The position numbers and the translations under genes are program-made. Source: Tenebrio molitor (Eukaryota; Arthropoda; Insecta; Coleoptera; Tenebrionidae). From it: a stretch of 64,000 bases of DNA. A model generated the notes under the pieces. It was not told where the DNA came from. It made no database searches and was given only the letters and a program-made list of their open reading frames with translations. The stretch is from the NCBI RefSeq assembly GCF_963966145.1, contig NC_091048.1, positions 20,646,001 to 20,710,000 of the forward strand. Reading direction: 5' to 3'. Of the stretch, positions 12,521 through 25,233 are shown piece by piece (within the stretch, counting starts at the first letter, position 1; the number at the start of each line of letters is the position of its first letter).

Positions 12521-14585
12521 TATTCTGTTTTTTTATCAAAGAACCACCAACACCGCAATTTACCCCCAAACTAGAGCTGGCAACATTGTACACTTTTGAC
12601 CTAGGGTGAAAAATCTCATCATATAAAAATTGAGGTTATGTAGAGATATTAGTAGCGTAGCCTATTAATAATATTAATAAATGTCTCACTTTGCGAGGCA
12701 TTTTTAATAACACGTTCACATTTTAAATGCGTATTTGGGTACTTTCAAGGACATTAAATATGACAGGCGTTGGCTGCTATAGCCAATAGATATCATTACA
12801 TTCCCTAAATTTAGTAAAATTTTATTATTGCAAACCTAAATGAACAGGTCGTGGTTCTTTGATTAAAAAACCGAATATACCTCCACTAGACCTACTTGTT
12901 TTTTATTTCGTGCCTTTGGCGTAAAATTGTAAACAAAGAGAGATGGATTTTACTTTCTAATTTGTAGCGAATTTAATTAATTTCAGGAAAAAAGTTCACC
13001 GAATCGTAACGCCTTAAAGGCAGCTGGAAGCTTCTACGTCGAAGACATTTCATTGGATCAAATTCTTTTATTTCAAATGAAAAAATTCCACTGAAATGTC
13101 TGAAAGAATGGAAGTGTTTGCCGTTAAAGAAAAAGAAACTATGTGTGTGCAAGTTGAAGCTGCGGTGTTGTCCTTGTGCAGATTTCCAGTACGACTGGAA
13201 GACTCGTACATTTTATGAATACGTAAAGCTCTTGAACAAATTACAATAACGCCAATATATAACCATTATCCAATCAGCTCTCTGCTCGAGCACCTTCATT
13301 AATGTCTAGAATAAAAGGTAAAAATTATAAAACCCTCATCTGTTCATTGCTTACAGATAATTACAGAGTTAAAAACCTCATAAATAATTGTCAGAGTTAA
13401 TTCGCCTCCATTTAGCAAAGTCAACTGAGCAGCCATAAAATTGACAACGGACCCCTCTATTGCTGTGATTGGAATCCACGCTTTGTGCGCAATTATTTAA
13501 AGAGATTAAAAATTGCGGAAGTGTCCGACGAGAAATTTTAATGCGAGCTTCTACTGTGCATTTAATACGATTTTCGATTAAAAATTCTTGGCATATCTTC
13601 GATAATTGCACTTGCGCCTGCTTAAAATGAAGAAAATATGCATGATGTGGTTGAACCGGAACGGACACTCTGTATTTTTAACGTATACCTGACCGGTGCG
13701 CCCACGTCAAATCAACCCACGAAACACACTTGTTATACCTAGCAAAATAACGTTCCTCACACACTTGCAAAACCCTAAAGTGAAAATTCTTTTATAAACT
13801 TCGCACGTTCTGCCAGACTCTTGAAGAAAGTTCTCTGACGTGTACTTTATTTTGATAAAAATCGTTCCGAAATTTAATCTTCGGGATTTGATACGCTCAA
13901 ATAACGGACGAATTGTCAAAAGGGCAAATAAGGGATCGAAAGGTATCGGTTTCGATCTGGTTATTTGTCAGTTACCTACTAATGGTGGTGTTGTGGTAAA
14001 ACAACGGACGTAGAATTTACATTTTATCTTTTATGGGTTTATTAGAGTTCTAATGAAAACACAAATAAAGTAGTATTGTGTTTCTTGGCTCATTTTCTAT
14101 TATAGTCGGTAATATAAAAGCTAGTACAGTATTGTTTGTTGAAAACGTGAAAACAAAGGAGAAAATGTGAGGTTGCCCAAAAATAGAAGCAAGGCAAAAC
14201 GGACGAGAACTTAATAAATTAAATGCCACTCGAAATGGGTTAATGTAATGATCATCGTAATACGTGTGTCTATTTTTAATGGTGCAAAAAGAAACAATGT
14301 AGGTGTAATGATCGCCGCAATAATTTCGCTCGGCTCGTTATTGTCCTTCAAAAGACTGGTCTAAATTTAATCGTTTTTTCCTTTTGCGAAAAGAGTGACA
14401 CATTTTAATTTCCGCCTTGACAAAAAGACCAATCAACGAGAAAAACCCGGAGAAATTTGACGACCCCTCGACGGGGGCGCTACAAATTTTCAACGGGAAG
14501 CAAATATTGTGATTTTTTTTCGCAAATCGCATGTTTATACCTTTTATCGATAGCCGTTATCCATTCCATATCTAGAAATCTGAAG
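12521..14585. other. No recognisable gene; one orphan TIR end
   Basis: At about 13655-13678 the sequence GGAACGGACACTCTGTA resembles a right-hand end of the TA-CAGGGTGTCC element type, but I found no matching left end, so it may be a truncated copy. Otherwise nothing recognised. Confidence 0.35.
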
Positions 14586-14960
14586 TTCGGACACTGTGCA
14601 AAATAATTCTATTAAGGTAACGAAACGTCGCGGCGGTGCTTCAGCGACATCACGATATAACCCGAAACATCAACAAGCGAGCAACAACTGGCCACACGCC
14701 GACTAGTATCCGGTAACCGGAGGAATGCGCAAGGCAACGCCAGGATTACTTTACCTCCCTCGTTTTTACTACTTCGTCCTTATCCTGGTGCACGTAACTG
14801 CAACAGCAATAATGCTTCGACACGATACGGGATGTTGCACTTGCCCGAAAGTCCAATTGTCTTCGTTTCTTGCACCGCTGTTGCGCTCCCGATGAAGGTG
14901 TCGTCTACGACAGGATCCAATCACATTAAATGTTGAATAAAGTTTCCAATTCCCATACCT
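14586..14960 (+). promoter_or_regulatory. GC-richer island, possible first exon or promoter
   Basis: This stretch is clearly less AT-rich and more CG-containing than its surroundings. Inside it, 14725-14895 encodes a 56-codon frame starting MRKATPGLLYLPRFYYFVLI then LVHVTATAIML, which looks like a signal peptide or membrane anchor, followed by CCTCP. Candidate splice donors (for example GTGTCG after 14897) exist, but I found no matching downstream exon. It could equally be 5' untranslated or regulatory DNA of a gene I cannot see. Confidence 0.25.
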
Positions 14961-16798
14961 GATGATTGATTGATTGCGCCGAAAGTGTCTTGTTTAGATA
15001 AGAGCTTTCAAGAAAACCGGAAGCTTTTTCTTACGCATCTGACTGTGCACCACGAGTTTGAAAAACCGCAAACGCTTCTCAACCCTTCGAACTGTCATAA
15101 TTCGCCCGCCACGCCAGAATCGAACTTTAAATTATGTAAACTTGATGAAAGCAGTGTCTAATCCCATAATTAATCCATTTTATAGAGATTAAAATGTATT
15201 CGGGTGGCTTTCCTGTTCTCGACTCTCGTTAATTCCATTACTTTGTATCTCTGTAATGGAGCGGTTGCAGAATACGGTCAGCAATAATGTGGCAACTTAA
15301 ATGATCAAAAATGATGGGAGTGTTTCGTATTTGGTTGTCACAAGTAATTGAAGTTCTCGATGTATTATGCAAACATATCGATTTTCATACGGAGACAGGA
15401 TGTCTCAATTTTAATGGAAAAGTGGGTATAAATTTTTTATTCGAGATGAAACCTGACTATATTTTCGTAAAAATAAGAACGACGTTCCCTGCGTCTGACA
15501 TTGCGATATCAGATTTCATCGTTAGCTCTGCCAACGTCTAGGCTCAGCTTTACAGATTTTCTTATGAATAATAGCAAATGATCCTTTAAACCCCGATTTT
15601 CCATTTTGACGTTAATTATTTACCACTAAACGATTATTGGACATTTATCTCGACGTTATAATTGGTCGAACATTAATGAACTAGTTGGTACAAAAATAAA
15701 GGCAAATTTCTGGTATTTTTTGATACGTCCTGCACATCAAAGTGGCAAGAAATTAATTAATTCATTAATTAATTGCTGATACTTTGCGCCCAACAAAAAA
15801 TACTAAAGTCTGATCGCTTAAGTAAAGCTTATTTATAAACCTTTTCGTAAAATCTTTCAGTAATTAGTTGCTACATCAATCAGCTTCTTTGTGGTTTGCG
15901 CGAGAAAAATAATCCGAGTTATGAAAAGACGGCATTATCTGCTCTCCTTTCATATTTAAATTCAGTGGAGCTAATTTACCCAAATTATTGTTAAATCCTT
16001 TAATTCTATAATTTATTGAACCGTGCTGTTAGGATAAGATATAAAATTTCCACAGAAAAGGGTACGACCTACATTACTTATCATAAAGTCTGTAAGAGGA
16101 GATTGTTCAAAAATATATGGAGCTCAAGTCTCATTTTTCTTTTTTATTTTGTGCCATAATGAAACTTTTTGTAAATTTATTGTATGGAACTTTTTTCTTA
16201 ATAAAATATTAAGTCTTCTTAATTTTTCACCCATGTTCCACAGGTACGAGCATATTTTAAAGACAATTGCCGTTGATTAACAAACATAGATATTTTCATG
16301 ACATTCTTTTTAATTTTTTCTAGTACATATTTCGAGCGAATCAGTATCTACTACATAGTAGTAGCAGTAGTCGATTTTTATGTATTTATATTATTTATTT
16401 AAATACTTTTTTTGTGAAACAATTGTGCAACGCTTACCAAGAAGTTGTCATCATATGTGTTCTTTTTATTTATTGATTTGGGAAAAGTGTTAATACGGCA
16501 ACCGTCACTGCTTGTCTAAAGACTAAAACGATGACCGACAATAGTTATCATGTGACTTCCGATATATGTATGTAGATCAAATTTTACATTAAAAAAATGA
16601 AAATGGGGTTTGTATTGAATTTCAAAATAAGCTATAGGAAAAAGTTGATTCTAATAAGATTTTATGGCTGTGTATAAAATTTCCGAACAAAATACGTTAA
16701 ATTTCGACATTGAATTTCGAATTAACGCATGTATGAGGACACAAACCTAAGCTTTAAACAGTTTAAATTATCAGTAATTTTTGTTCTAATAGTTATTT
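14961..16798. other. No recognisable feature
   Basis: AT-rich; short open frames at 14970-15161 and 15311-15541 are not recognisable. Confidence 0.4.
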
Positions 16799-16869
16799 GT
16801 ATCACAAGGCTAGAAAATGCCATTTGGCAAGTGCAAGCACTTGCAAAACATTTTCTAGCCGTGTAATAC
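16799..16869. repeat. Quasi-palindrome, 71 bp
   Basis: GTATCACAAGGCTAGAAAATG pairs with CATTTTCTAGCCGTGTAATAC. The centre GCAAGTGCAAGCACTTGC is itself a perfect hairpin with an AA loop. Confidence 0.75.
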
Positions 16870-17275
16870 ACAAACATTTTTCGGCCCACAATTTATTTGA
16901 AGCAAAATATATTAATTTTTATTAAAAAATTACCGGATAGGGAATTTATTTTACTTCCATTGACAACATAAAAGATCCAAGAAGCGACAGTCACGACAAA
17001 AGTCAATCAATTCCTCAAATATTCAAAACCATCGTCGTCCTCTCTGTTATTCCTAAGCCGTCGCTTGATAACCCCCTCGGCCTCTACTGCTATAGACAAT
17101 GTACAGCTTGCGATAAAGGATACAAATTTGCCCGACATCAATATTTCACACTCAAAAAATTGTACAAAAATTCCATATGACATTGACATTTTGTGCTGCC
17201 AACCTAAAATCTTTCGTTAAAAATTCCTGTTTCTATTTTTTTTGCCAAGGCAGGGAATAGCTATTTATGTATCAA

Positions 17276-17376
17276 GTACGCAAAATAGGGTTTTAGGGGA
17301 CGAATCGTAATTAATGACGAGGCGACGTAGGAGCCGAGTCTTTAATGAGAGGAGTCACCTAAAACCTTTTGCGTAC
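17276..17376. repeat. Quasi-palindrome with CG-rich tip, 101 bp
   Basis: GTACGCAAAATAGGGTTTTA pairs with TAAAACCTTTTGCGTAC, and further in GACGAATCGTAATTAATGA pairs imperfectly with TCTTTAATGAGAGGAGTC. The tip GACGAGGCGACGTAGGAGCC then GAGTC is of the same style as the other palindromes in the window. Confidence 0.75.
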
Positions 17377-17428
17377 GTGGTGCATACAAGATTTTTTTGC
17401 ACGAGTTCTCTAAACTATATATGGTATA

Positions 17429-17674
17429 TAAGAGAAAGTAGGCTCGATCGTGGTTCCTAGGGGAGTGTTTGAGAGTTAGATTTGAGTTGGCAAATTTAAA
17501 TACATAGTTAACATAATATTTATATTTTATTTTCACTGCAGAAACATTTTGTTAACTAGCAATTTTATTTAAACGGAGATAACGACAATTTTGACAATAA
17601 AAGTGCAGCCAATTATCTGAATTATCAATCGAAAAACGCCCCTAGGAACCAGGATGGAGCCAACTCTCTTTAAC
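17429..17674. mobile_element. MITE, about 246 bp
   Basis: Termini TAAGAGAAAGTAGGCTCGAT and ATGGAGCCAACTCTCTTTA pair, and continue through GTGGTTCCTAGGGG / CCCCTAGGAACCAG. TA is present at both edges. No coding capacity. Confidence 0.7.
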
Positions 17675-18293
17675 ATACTAATTTTACTCTAAACTACTAA
17701 ACTTATTTCAAAATTTGTGACAGAACAGACAGAAACTACTAACAGAACATTTCTAAATGTCTAATAGTCAGTTTTGAGATAGTTGTATCTAAGCAACGAT
17801 GTTTAGCGTACTAGGCCGCTAAAGATCCATTTTGCGGCGTGTTTTGAGTCCGCAAAATACTCATTTTAGAGAGCGAATGCAAAAAATGCTATTTTCCAGA
17901 CGATTTAGACGAATGGAAAATCAGTTTTTCTAGACGGAGGCCGAAAAAAACTATTTTCAGCCAGTTTCAGAAATATCATTCTAGATAAGATAACAAGTTT
18001 GATGCAGTGTTTTTTGCTAAGCACTATACAACACAAGGGGCCTACGTCTGATTTGTTAAACTTATAATATCGTCAAGCTACAAAGTTATACACCAGATCA
18101 AGAATTCCCAACGAGGTTAGTGACAACCCCCTAAGGGTTAATAAACTTCCTCGGAGGATAGATACATATGAAGGGTTCAATCAACACAATTTGACTCCCT
18201 CCTGGTAATTAACACTGTATTTGTTTCTTTTTTAAATTTAAAACTTTTCAACGATAAATCAATATTTTTCTTTTTATAGTCCAGTTATACATA
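17675..18293. other. No gene; weak palindrome near 17813-17945
   Basis: Around 17813-17890 the segments GGCCGCTAAA..CATTTTGCGG and CCGCAAAATACTCATTTTAG pair partially. Otherwise nothing recognised. Confidence 0.3.
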
Positions 18294-18614
18294 TACAGGG
18301 TTATTCTAAATGATTGTAGTCGAAGTAGGCCATGCCCATGTTATTACATTTTTGCCGCTTTCATGTGAACTGTCAGTTTTGTGGCTGTTACTGTCATTTT
18401 TTAGGTGAAAAGTGCGGTGATGAGATTTGTATTTATTTTTGTTAAATTAACGATTGAATCCAGAAATATTGAGTTGTTTTGCACCCAATTTAACTCCCGT
18501 GTGTACTCACTTATTCACATGATTTTCATGTTTTTTTATGTGGAGCGGCAACCATAAATTTTACATTGAGTTTTCACGCCTACTTCGACTACAATCATTT
18601 AGAATAACCCTGTA
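18294..18614. mobile_element. MITE, 321 bp, TA-CAGGGTTATTC ends
   Basis: The 36-bp inverted ends start TACAGGGTTATTCTAAATGA and run to GTAGTCGAAGTAGGC; the right end is their complement, with TA at both edges. The GTCGAAGTAGGC core also occurs in the ends of the element at 60649-60826. Non-coding. Confidence 0.85.
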
Positions 18615-19176
18615 GAATTATAGATATAGATTAAAATAGAATTTGCACATAAGAGTATTTACGAATATTTCACTCATACATTGTTGTAACAGTGCAAGAG
18701 GTATTAAGTTATTAAATGGAAATTCAAAAAATTACACTGGAAATTCCACATTACCGTAACATTGTTACAACAGAAACGTCAAAGTCAAGAAAACCCTGTT
18801 TTCTTAGACGTCATGAATCGATTTGGAGATATCACAGAATGAGAAATTGATGAAAATGTCATTAGAAGTTTATCCAAAAACACGGAAAAGAGCAAGAACA
18901 GTGTCTGGAAACAGTTTATGTCATTTTGCGCCGAAAAAAAAGTACTATTGCCGGCAAAAAAAATGGGACATCAACGTCATTGTCTTGACTTTTAATGTTT
19001 AATAACCCTTATCTGATTCTAACCCTACTTTAAATTGATTGACGTCATTAAGTATTGTAGATTGTAGGAAATGATTGTAAGTAAGCATGTAGTGAATATT
19101 TATTTAATGCAAAGTACCAATGAAAATCTACCTTTATCAAAAGAAGAGGGCATTTGGAAAAGGAAAATAGGAGTAT
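18615..19176. other. No recognisable feature
   Basis: AT-rich sequence; no exon or repeat that I can support. Confidence 0.35.
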
Positions 19177-19329
19177 AATAGTAAGTATATTGTGTTATTA
19201 GTATTAAAAGTGATACTTTTTTTGACGAGCAATTTGTTTGCATAGCGAGGCGAAGCGAAGCGTAGCCGAGCCACTGCAATAATTGCAAGTCAAAAAAAGT
19301 CACTTTTAATACGAATGACACATACTATT
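19177..19329. repeat. Quasi-palindrome with CG-rich tip, about 150 bp
   Basis: AATAGTAAGTATATTGTG..GTATTAAAAGTGATACTTTTTTTGAC pairs with GTCAAAAAAAGTCACTTTTAATAC..CATACTATT. The tip is GCGAGGCGAAGCGAAGCGTA then GCCGAGCC. The right border reads TACTATTTTTTCTCCAACC, the complement of the GGTTGGAGAAAATAGTAT that opens the next palindrome at 19755. Confidence 0.75.
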
Positions 19330-19754
19330 TTTTCTCCAACCAAGTAAAGGACAAATCGGGTTTGATTAATTTTTTACAAAGTTGTTCGAAATGTATTTTT
19401 TTTAAATTAGTAATTTTAGTTGGTTCATTTTATAATTTTGAAATAATTTTTAAGTCTAGTATTAAAAGTACTTTTAATACTAGGAGGCAAAAGTGTTGCC
19501 TTTTAGAGCCCGATTTCAAGTCAGGGTGACAAATAGGTGATGCAGCGCAAATGTGTAGCTATCTTTGTCCTACACATTAATTACTAATATGCGTCATCTT
19601 TCTCAAACTTGCAATTTTCTGCCGTTACCATGACAATACAAGTTGCAACTCAACTTGAAATCGGCCTCTAAGTAACACATAACTTTTTTCTACAGTTACG
19701 AAAACATCAACTTTAGTGACCAAAAACGATATTAAAACTGACCATTTTTAAGAC

Positions 19755-19950
19755 GGTTGGAGAAAATAGTATATTATGTTATGAGGAGCAAAAATGAAGT
19801 TTTATGTGCTGCGGCTGGTAGATTGGCTGCCGAACGCAGTGAGCGAGGTCTTAAAATCCTCGCTAAGTCGCTACGCTCGTATTTCAATCTGGCCTCTCGG
19901 GCAATTAGAAAAGCCCAATTTACACAGAACCTCGTTGCATAAATAACTAT
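19755..19950. repeat. Degenerate quasi-palindrome bordered by GGTTGGAGAAAATAGTAT
   Basis: The left border GGTTGGAGAAAATAGTATAT matches borders at 19329 (inverted) and 34548. The centre AACGCAGTGAGCGAGGTCTT pairs with AAAATCCTCGCTAAGTCGCT. The outer arms are weak, and the right border ATAACTATTATG is only partly conserved. A 61-codon frame crossing it is not a gene. Confidence 0.5.
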
Positions 19951-20867
19951 TATGTGATGCGATAATTATTGTTGTGCGGTGTGTATTTTATTATGATCGA
20001 TTTGCAAGAATAAAACTCTAACGTAACTATAATTGATTTCATATAAATGTTCATCAAGTGAGCTGTGCATTTGTAAAAGCACCTTTAATTTAGTTACATT
20101 ACAAAAGTCACATTTATGAAGGTCATGTCCAATAAATCTTTACTTGGTAAAAATACAAAGACAAAAACAAATAAGAATTACTTTAATTTAATCAGTAAAA
20201 AGACGTAACTTTTGACGTGCTTTTGAAATCAGCAATGTTAAAATGGACAAAAAGTGAAAAATTAGTCAAATCGGGTTCGCGCAGAGCAAGCAACTTTGAA
20301 AGTCAAAGTCACTAACTTTAGCTTTACTACCAACAGAAAATCAGATTTTCATGGCTTGCTTAGATGCACATTTATATGAAGTTGAGTATAGATATTAAAT
20401 TCTCAACCTATTTTATTGCCTCTTGGGAACTGTTTGTAACTTTCTGTTAAACATTTAAAAGCGTAAATGTAACCTTAAATGTAATATTTGACTATGAAGA
20501 CACTCACTTAAAATTTAAATTACCAAAGTTTCACAAACTCATTGTAAATGTACAAAATGATAAAACTTCTAAACACTTATGTATAGCTGTAAACTTGTAC
20601 ACGTTTTGTTATTTAGTTTGTCATCAACATTTTAGGGCATTTTTCCATTCTTATACCTTTTTATGCTGGCAGTCTTGATACAGCACCAACATTTCATACG
20701 ATTTAATTTTTCACTTCACTGCGTCAATTTTACAAATCAAATTTGAAAAACAATCTTTTATTCGGTTATTTTTCGTCCGCCGTAGTGGTATCACATTACG
20801 GTCAGCACTGCCTCCCTAAGAACTGTCAACTTGATTTGCCATTCCAGCAATTCGATTAATGTCAAAG
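19951..20867. other. Intergenic region upstream of MOB4
   Basis: No exon or repeat recognised. The last 100 bases contain less AT-rich sequence (around 20776-20830) that probably includes the MOB4 promoter and 5' untranslated leader. I see no TATA box at a convincing distance. Confidence 0.35.
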
Positions 20868-21685
20868 ATGAAGATGGCCGATGGTTCTACAGTTTTGCGA
20901 AGAAATAGGCCGGGCACCAAAGCTAAGGTAAACCAACTTGTGGATATCTAGCTTCGCGCGAACTAGACCTAGACGTAAAACGCCCATATAACCTTCAAAT
21001 CACCAATCAATAATTCTGTGATACACCTATTCCCAGAGCTTTTTTCAAATTTGCCTTATCGATTTTGACGTTATAGGACTTTTGTCGTTGGCCCGACGAG
21101 CCTTTTGAAGAAATGGACAGCACATTAGCCGTCCAGCAATACATCCAACAGCTGATCAGACATAATCCTGCCAATATCGACTTGATTTTAAAAATGCCCG
21201 ACTCACAAGATGAAGGGGTGTGGAAGTACGAACACTTGAGGCAGTTTTGCATGGAGTTGAACGGGTTGGCCGTTCGGCTGCAAGGTGAATGCCATCCCGA
21301 AACTTGCACCCAGATGACAGCCACTGAACAGTGGATTTTCCTGTGTGCTGCTCACAAAACACCAAAAGAATGTCCCGCTATTGACTACACGCGGCACACC
21401 TTGGATGGTGCGGCATGTTTGTTAAATAGCAACAAATATTTCCCAAGCAGAGTCAGTATTAAAGAATCATCAGTAGCTAAATTGGGGTCAGTTTGTCGAC
21501 GCGTCTATCGAATTTTTTCACACGCATATTTCCATCACCGGTCGATTTTCGACGAGTTTGAAAACGAGACTTGCTTGTGCAAGAGATTTACGCAATTCGT
21601 GACTAAATACAATTTAATGTCGAAAGATAATCTCATTGTACCTATTCTTGAAGAAGACAGCACACCGGGAGAATCTGAGGCGTAA
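20868..21685 (+). CDS. Mob4: MOB kinase activator-like 4 (phocein)
   Basis: MOB4/phocein is a core subunit of the STRIPAK phosphatase-kinase complex and acts in the cytoplasm and at Golgi or endosomal membranes. Two exons, 20868-20927 and 21077-21685, give 222 residues, close to the 225 of the human protein. Exon 1 encodes MKMADGSTVLRRNRPGTKAK, corresponding to the conserved N-terminus; I chose the first of two near-adjacent ATGs because vertebrate MOB4 also begins M-x-M-A. The intron is GT-AG and phase 0. The Mob fold is complete, with the C-x4-C pair at residues 92 and 97 and the H-x4-H pair at 169 and 174, the expected zinc ligands. The C-terminus ends PGESEA as in other animals. It converges on AP-2 mu. 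Confidence 0.95.
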
Positions 21686-22481
21686 GTTTCTGGTTACAAA
21701 ACGACAACAGCAGACATGTAAACTTTCAAAGTGTCAACAACACTTCTTTTACTCAAACATACCTCTGTTGGTATTGCTACTTGTTCATACTGAACAGATT
21801 CGTTTCTTTCAGTTTTTATTGTCATTATTTTAAGAACTTAATGTGCCGAGCATCTCAAATATTTTTTCCACATTTGGTCATGTGTTATGTTATTGCGGCG
21901 GCTTTATGCCCTATATGCTTATTCAAGCAAATCACCATTCAGTGTACATCAGTGGACTTTATTTTATAGGAAACTAATTAATGTAAATATTTATTTTCAG
22001 TTAGAGTTTATCTAGAGATAGTAAACATGACAAATAAATTATTACAGTAGAATCGATTTTTTTCAATGGTATCATTTCCTAGATCTCATTTATTACCATG
22101 GAATCCAGTAAAATCCTGTGTGATCATTTATTTAGCTACAATTTATTTTCAAGCTTTTATAACATTACACTTCACAAATATACATAGTTATACCTTTTCT
22201 ACAAATTAACAGTGGAAATTTTCACATGAAAATATTTGAGAGCATACCTTGAATTGTTTGCAATACACTTGTCTCTATTCCAACATTAAGCTTGTCTTGA
22301 CAATATAATTTAATAAACTTACGAGTATTCCTTCATATAACAAAAAAATACATTTTACATTCGAATAATTGAAAGAATATGACAAAAATAGGTAAAAGAA
22401 TAGTTACAAAATAAAATAAGTGGCAATAATCCATATGTGAAAGAAAATCAAATGAATATTTATAACATTTTCAATATAAAT
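21686..22481. terminator. Shared 3' region of MOB4 and AP-2 mu
   Basis: These two genes converge, so the 800 bases hold both 3' untranslated ends. A canonical AATAAA for MOB4 lies at 22033-22038. For AP-2 mu (minus strand), TTTATT complements lie near 22092, 22116 and 22141; I cannot tell which is used. No other feature. Confidence 0.5.
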
Positions 22482-24520
22482 CTAACATCGAGTCTCGTAC
22501 AGTCCACTGCGGCCAATGTATCGAACCCATTTGATAACATCGTGGTCAGAGTAATTGAGTTTAGGTTCGAACACCTTCAAATATCTTACTTTGAATCCAG
22601 ATGGCGCAAATGGGACTTCGAAGTTCATAGAAATCGGTGGACGTGTCCATTTTTTCTTCGTATCGGTTTCCAACAGTTCGATTTCAGCAGATAATTGAGT
22701 TTCTTTCATCCCTGCCATGCGTTTTATCCTGAAAAGAAATAATGCGACCGACCGTTAGGTAAATATCCAATGGCACTCACTTCCAAACTATTGCATTTTC
22801 CGAAGCTTTGTACTTGGCTTTGCCTTTCAAACAGATCAATTGTACGCCGGAAGTGTTCAGCGGAGTTGGTATCTTGACTTCGATCTTTTGGCCCAAGAGA
22901 GACGGCTTGAAATTGCTCTTCAGTACAACTTTCACTTCCATCTTAGTACGGCCAACTTCACGTACTAATGGAATTACCCGAAACGGCAAAGATATGTCTT
23001 TAGTTGTACGATATCTCATCAATTCAAATTCTCCATCCGGTGGAATAAAACTAATGGAATGTTCTGTTTCGAATTTACTTAATTTCACGCATTGGTGGAA
23101 TTGACAATCGTCGATTACCACGACTGGCTTGCCGCCAGAGCGGGTTTGATCGGAATCGGAAGTCGACCCTAGACCGCCTTTACCTTTCGCATCCATCACG
23201 ATTTTGTCGTTGATTCCAAATTTGCATTCTGGCATGCCGGACAAGTAAGATTTCATCACTACTTTACCGGCCACGTGGGCCGAGAGCACCTGACCTACAC
23301 AAAATTATAATAATCTAGAGATAAACATGCCATCTAATTTATGTCATAATATTATTCTCCTGTCAGGTTTTAAAAAGTTGCAAAGTTTCATTTGAAACTT
23401 AAAAAAGCATGCTTTTAGTAATAAAAACGAAGCAAAATGTGCCACATGACTATAAAAGGTCGATTATTTTCGATAGGTTGGTAATACTTTTGAAAAACTG
23501 CTTAGAGTTAAGGTTTAAATCTAAACAGTGGCGTGCACAAGTCATTTTAACATTTGTTGATTATTTGCTAAAACAAACGTACGCCTATGCCTATTGTCAA
23601 ACACGAAATTGTGAACAGAATGACCAACATTTGCATTGCCAACATATGAAAAAACGTCACAATCTTTTACAATCACTTGGTAGAAAAATGCATTCAACGG
23701 GAAAACGTTAGCAGAAAATAGAATTTAAAATTTTCATACTTATATTTTACCCCAAATTTGACGTGTCCAATAAGAAAACACAAAAACATCACAATATGCT
23801 GTCGTCGCTTTTTTCAGCTGAATAGAAAAAAAATCACAAGTTTACTGCTTCAGTTACCTTGAGGTGACATCAGAAGGTTCACATATTCCAATACATCCAA
23901 AAACAGTTCATTGCGGCGATATTTGATACCCTCGCGCCTCCACCCAATTTGTCCGGTAACTTGCGAAGTAATCTGCGCTTGTTCTTCTTTTGTGGCTGAC
24001 TTGATCCCTTGCTGTGTGATAAACGTCTTTAGAACTCCAGTGTCAGTATTTTGTGGATAACCAAAATCCAAAATTTCTGCAAAAACGCTTTGAATCTAGT
24101 GAATGTAACCTTCGAGAGAAATATCTACCATCTAGAAGTTCATAAATGAGAACAAAATTATTTTTAATGTTTTCTTCAGAAATCTTTCCAAAATATGATT
24201 GCATAACTTCAATAATTTTCAACAGAAACTCAAAAACCATTGCAGCATTCACATTCTGCTTAGTTACAGCTGCAATCCAAATGTTTGCTCTCTAGAAAAA
24301 CTGAAATTAGTACATGTGCAGTTGTTCATGGATATTGTTACACCTTGATATGAAAGAAAGATGTGCGTGCTATGTTTGTTACAGGAGAGCGAACTTGTTG
24401 TCTGGCGTGGATAACATTGACGCGAAATGCATCTACTGCATTCCTACCGATATCATCCCTGTAAACGCGGGAGATCAGCACCTCGCCCTTATGGTTGTAC
24501 ACGAACAACCCTCCAATCAT
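22482..24520 (-). CDS. AP-2mu: AP-2 complex subunit mu
   Basis: Medium subunit of the AP-2 adaptor, which binds tyrosine-type sorting motifs and PI(4,5)P2 at the plasma membrane during clathrin endocytosis. Five exons on the minus strand: 24344-24520, 24129-24291, 23858-24076, 22781-23294 and 22482-22728. All introns are GT-AG and the frame is continuous: 439 residues against 435 in human. The N-terminal longin domain starts MIGGLFVYNHKGEVLISRVY. The regulatory threonine in SQVTGQIGW (Thr156 in mammals) is residue 154. The mu-homology domain runs from about residue 165 to the end, YIGRSGLYETRC. The linker and C-terminal half resemble the insect rather than the vertebrate form. Divergent from PEX14, 713 bp away. 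Confidence 0.95.
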
Positions 24521-25233
24521 TGTGCCGACCTCTACTTCCAACTACAACTCTGAAATCGACCATGTAATCATAAAAATCTACCCAAAGCACTACGTATCAT
24601 CAAAATTGTGTTACTTTTCAACCTCTACCACTGCAAAATTAATGTTAAAAAAAATGAATTGTTATGTTCAGCAAGTAGCAATGTCTCATAGCAAAAGGCA
24701 AACTTACACAAATATAAGGTCATTGAGAACCTTTGTCGCACACAGCTCTGTGATTTAACAGAATTATTAAATAAAGCCGAATTATATTTTACGCAGCCAT
24801 TATCCACCCACTTTTTACTTTTGACACCTTGACAACTTGTCACTGTACTAGTCAATGAACGTCACGTACTCATAGCTTCCTTGCAATCCTTGCATTAAAT
24901 ATCCTTTTACATGTAAGAAATTTTGGACTTGCACAAATACCTATTTTACATTAAAATTGTCCTGAAATGAAATGAAACGAAGAATCACTACGCAAATTAG
25001 TTACTTCAAATTTGACCTAGAAATCGTTCTGACTAGATTTAGTGACATTAATATTTTTAAGTTTAGTAAAATTTGACAGCAATGACATTGTTTTTCTTAA
25101 CCTTGGAATTTGATATTGATATTAAAGTTTTAATAACACTGTGATTTCTAGTAATTACGGTGTTTAGTGAAATGTTACATTAGCCTCAGTTTTGATTAGT
25201 GATTCAGTTACTTGGTTGTATCAAATTTGTACG
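24521..25233. promoter_or_regulatory. Bidirectional intergenic region, AP-2 mu / PEX14
   Basis: The 713 bases between the two divergent start codons must hold both promoters and leaders. I see no TATA box at a convincing position, which is usual for housekeeping genes. The small open frames here are shadows. Confidence 0.5.

Noticed and set aside
19757..19942. 61-codon frame MEKIVYYVMRSKNEV...
   Set aside because: It crosses a degenerate palindrome, and its SERGLK-like residues come from the repeated CG-rich tip sequence.
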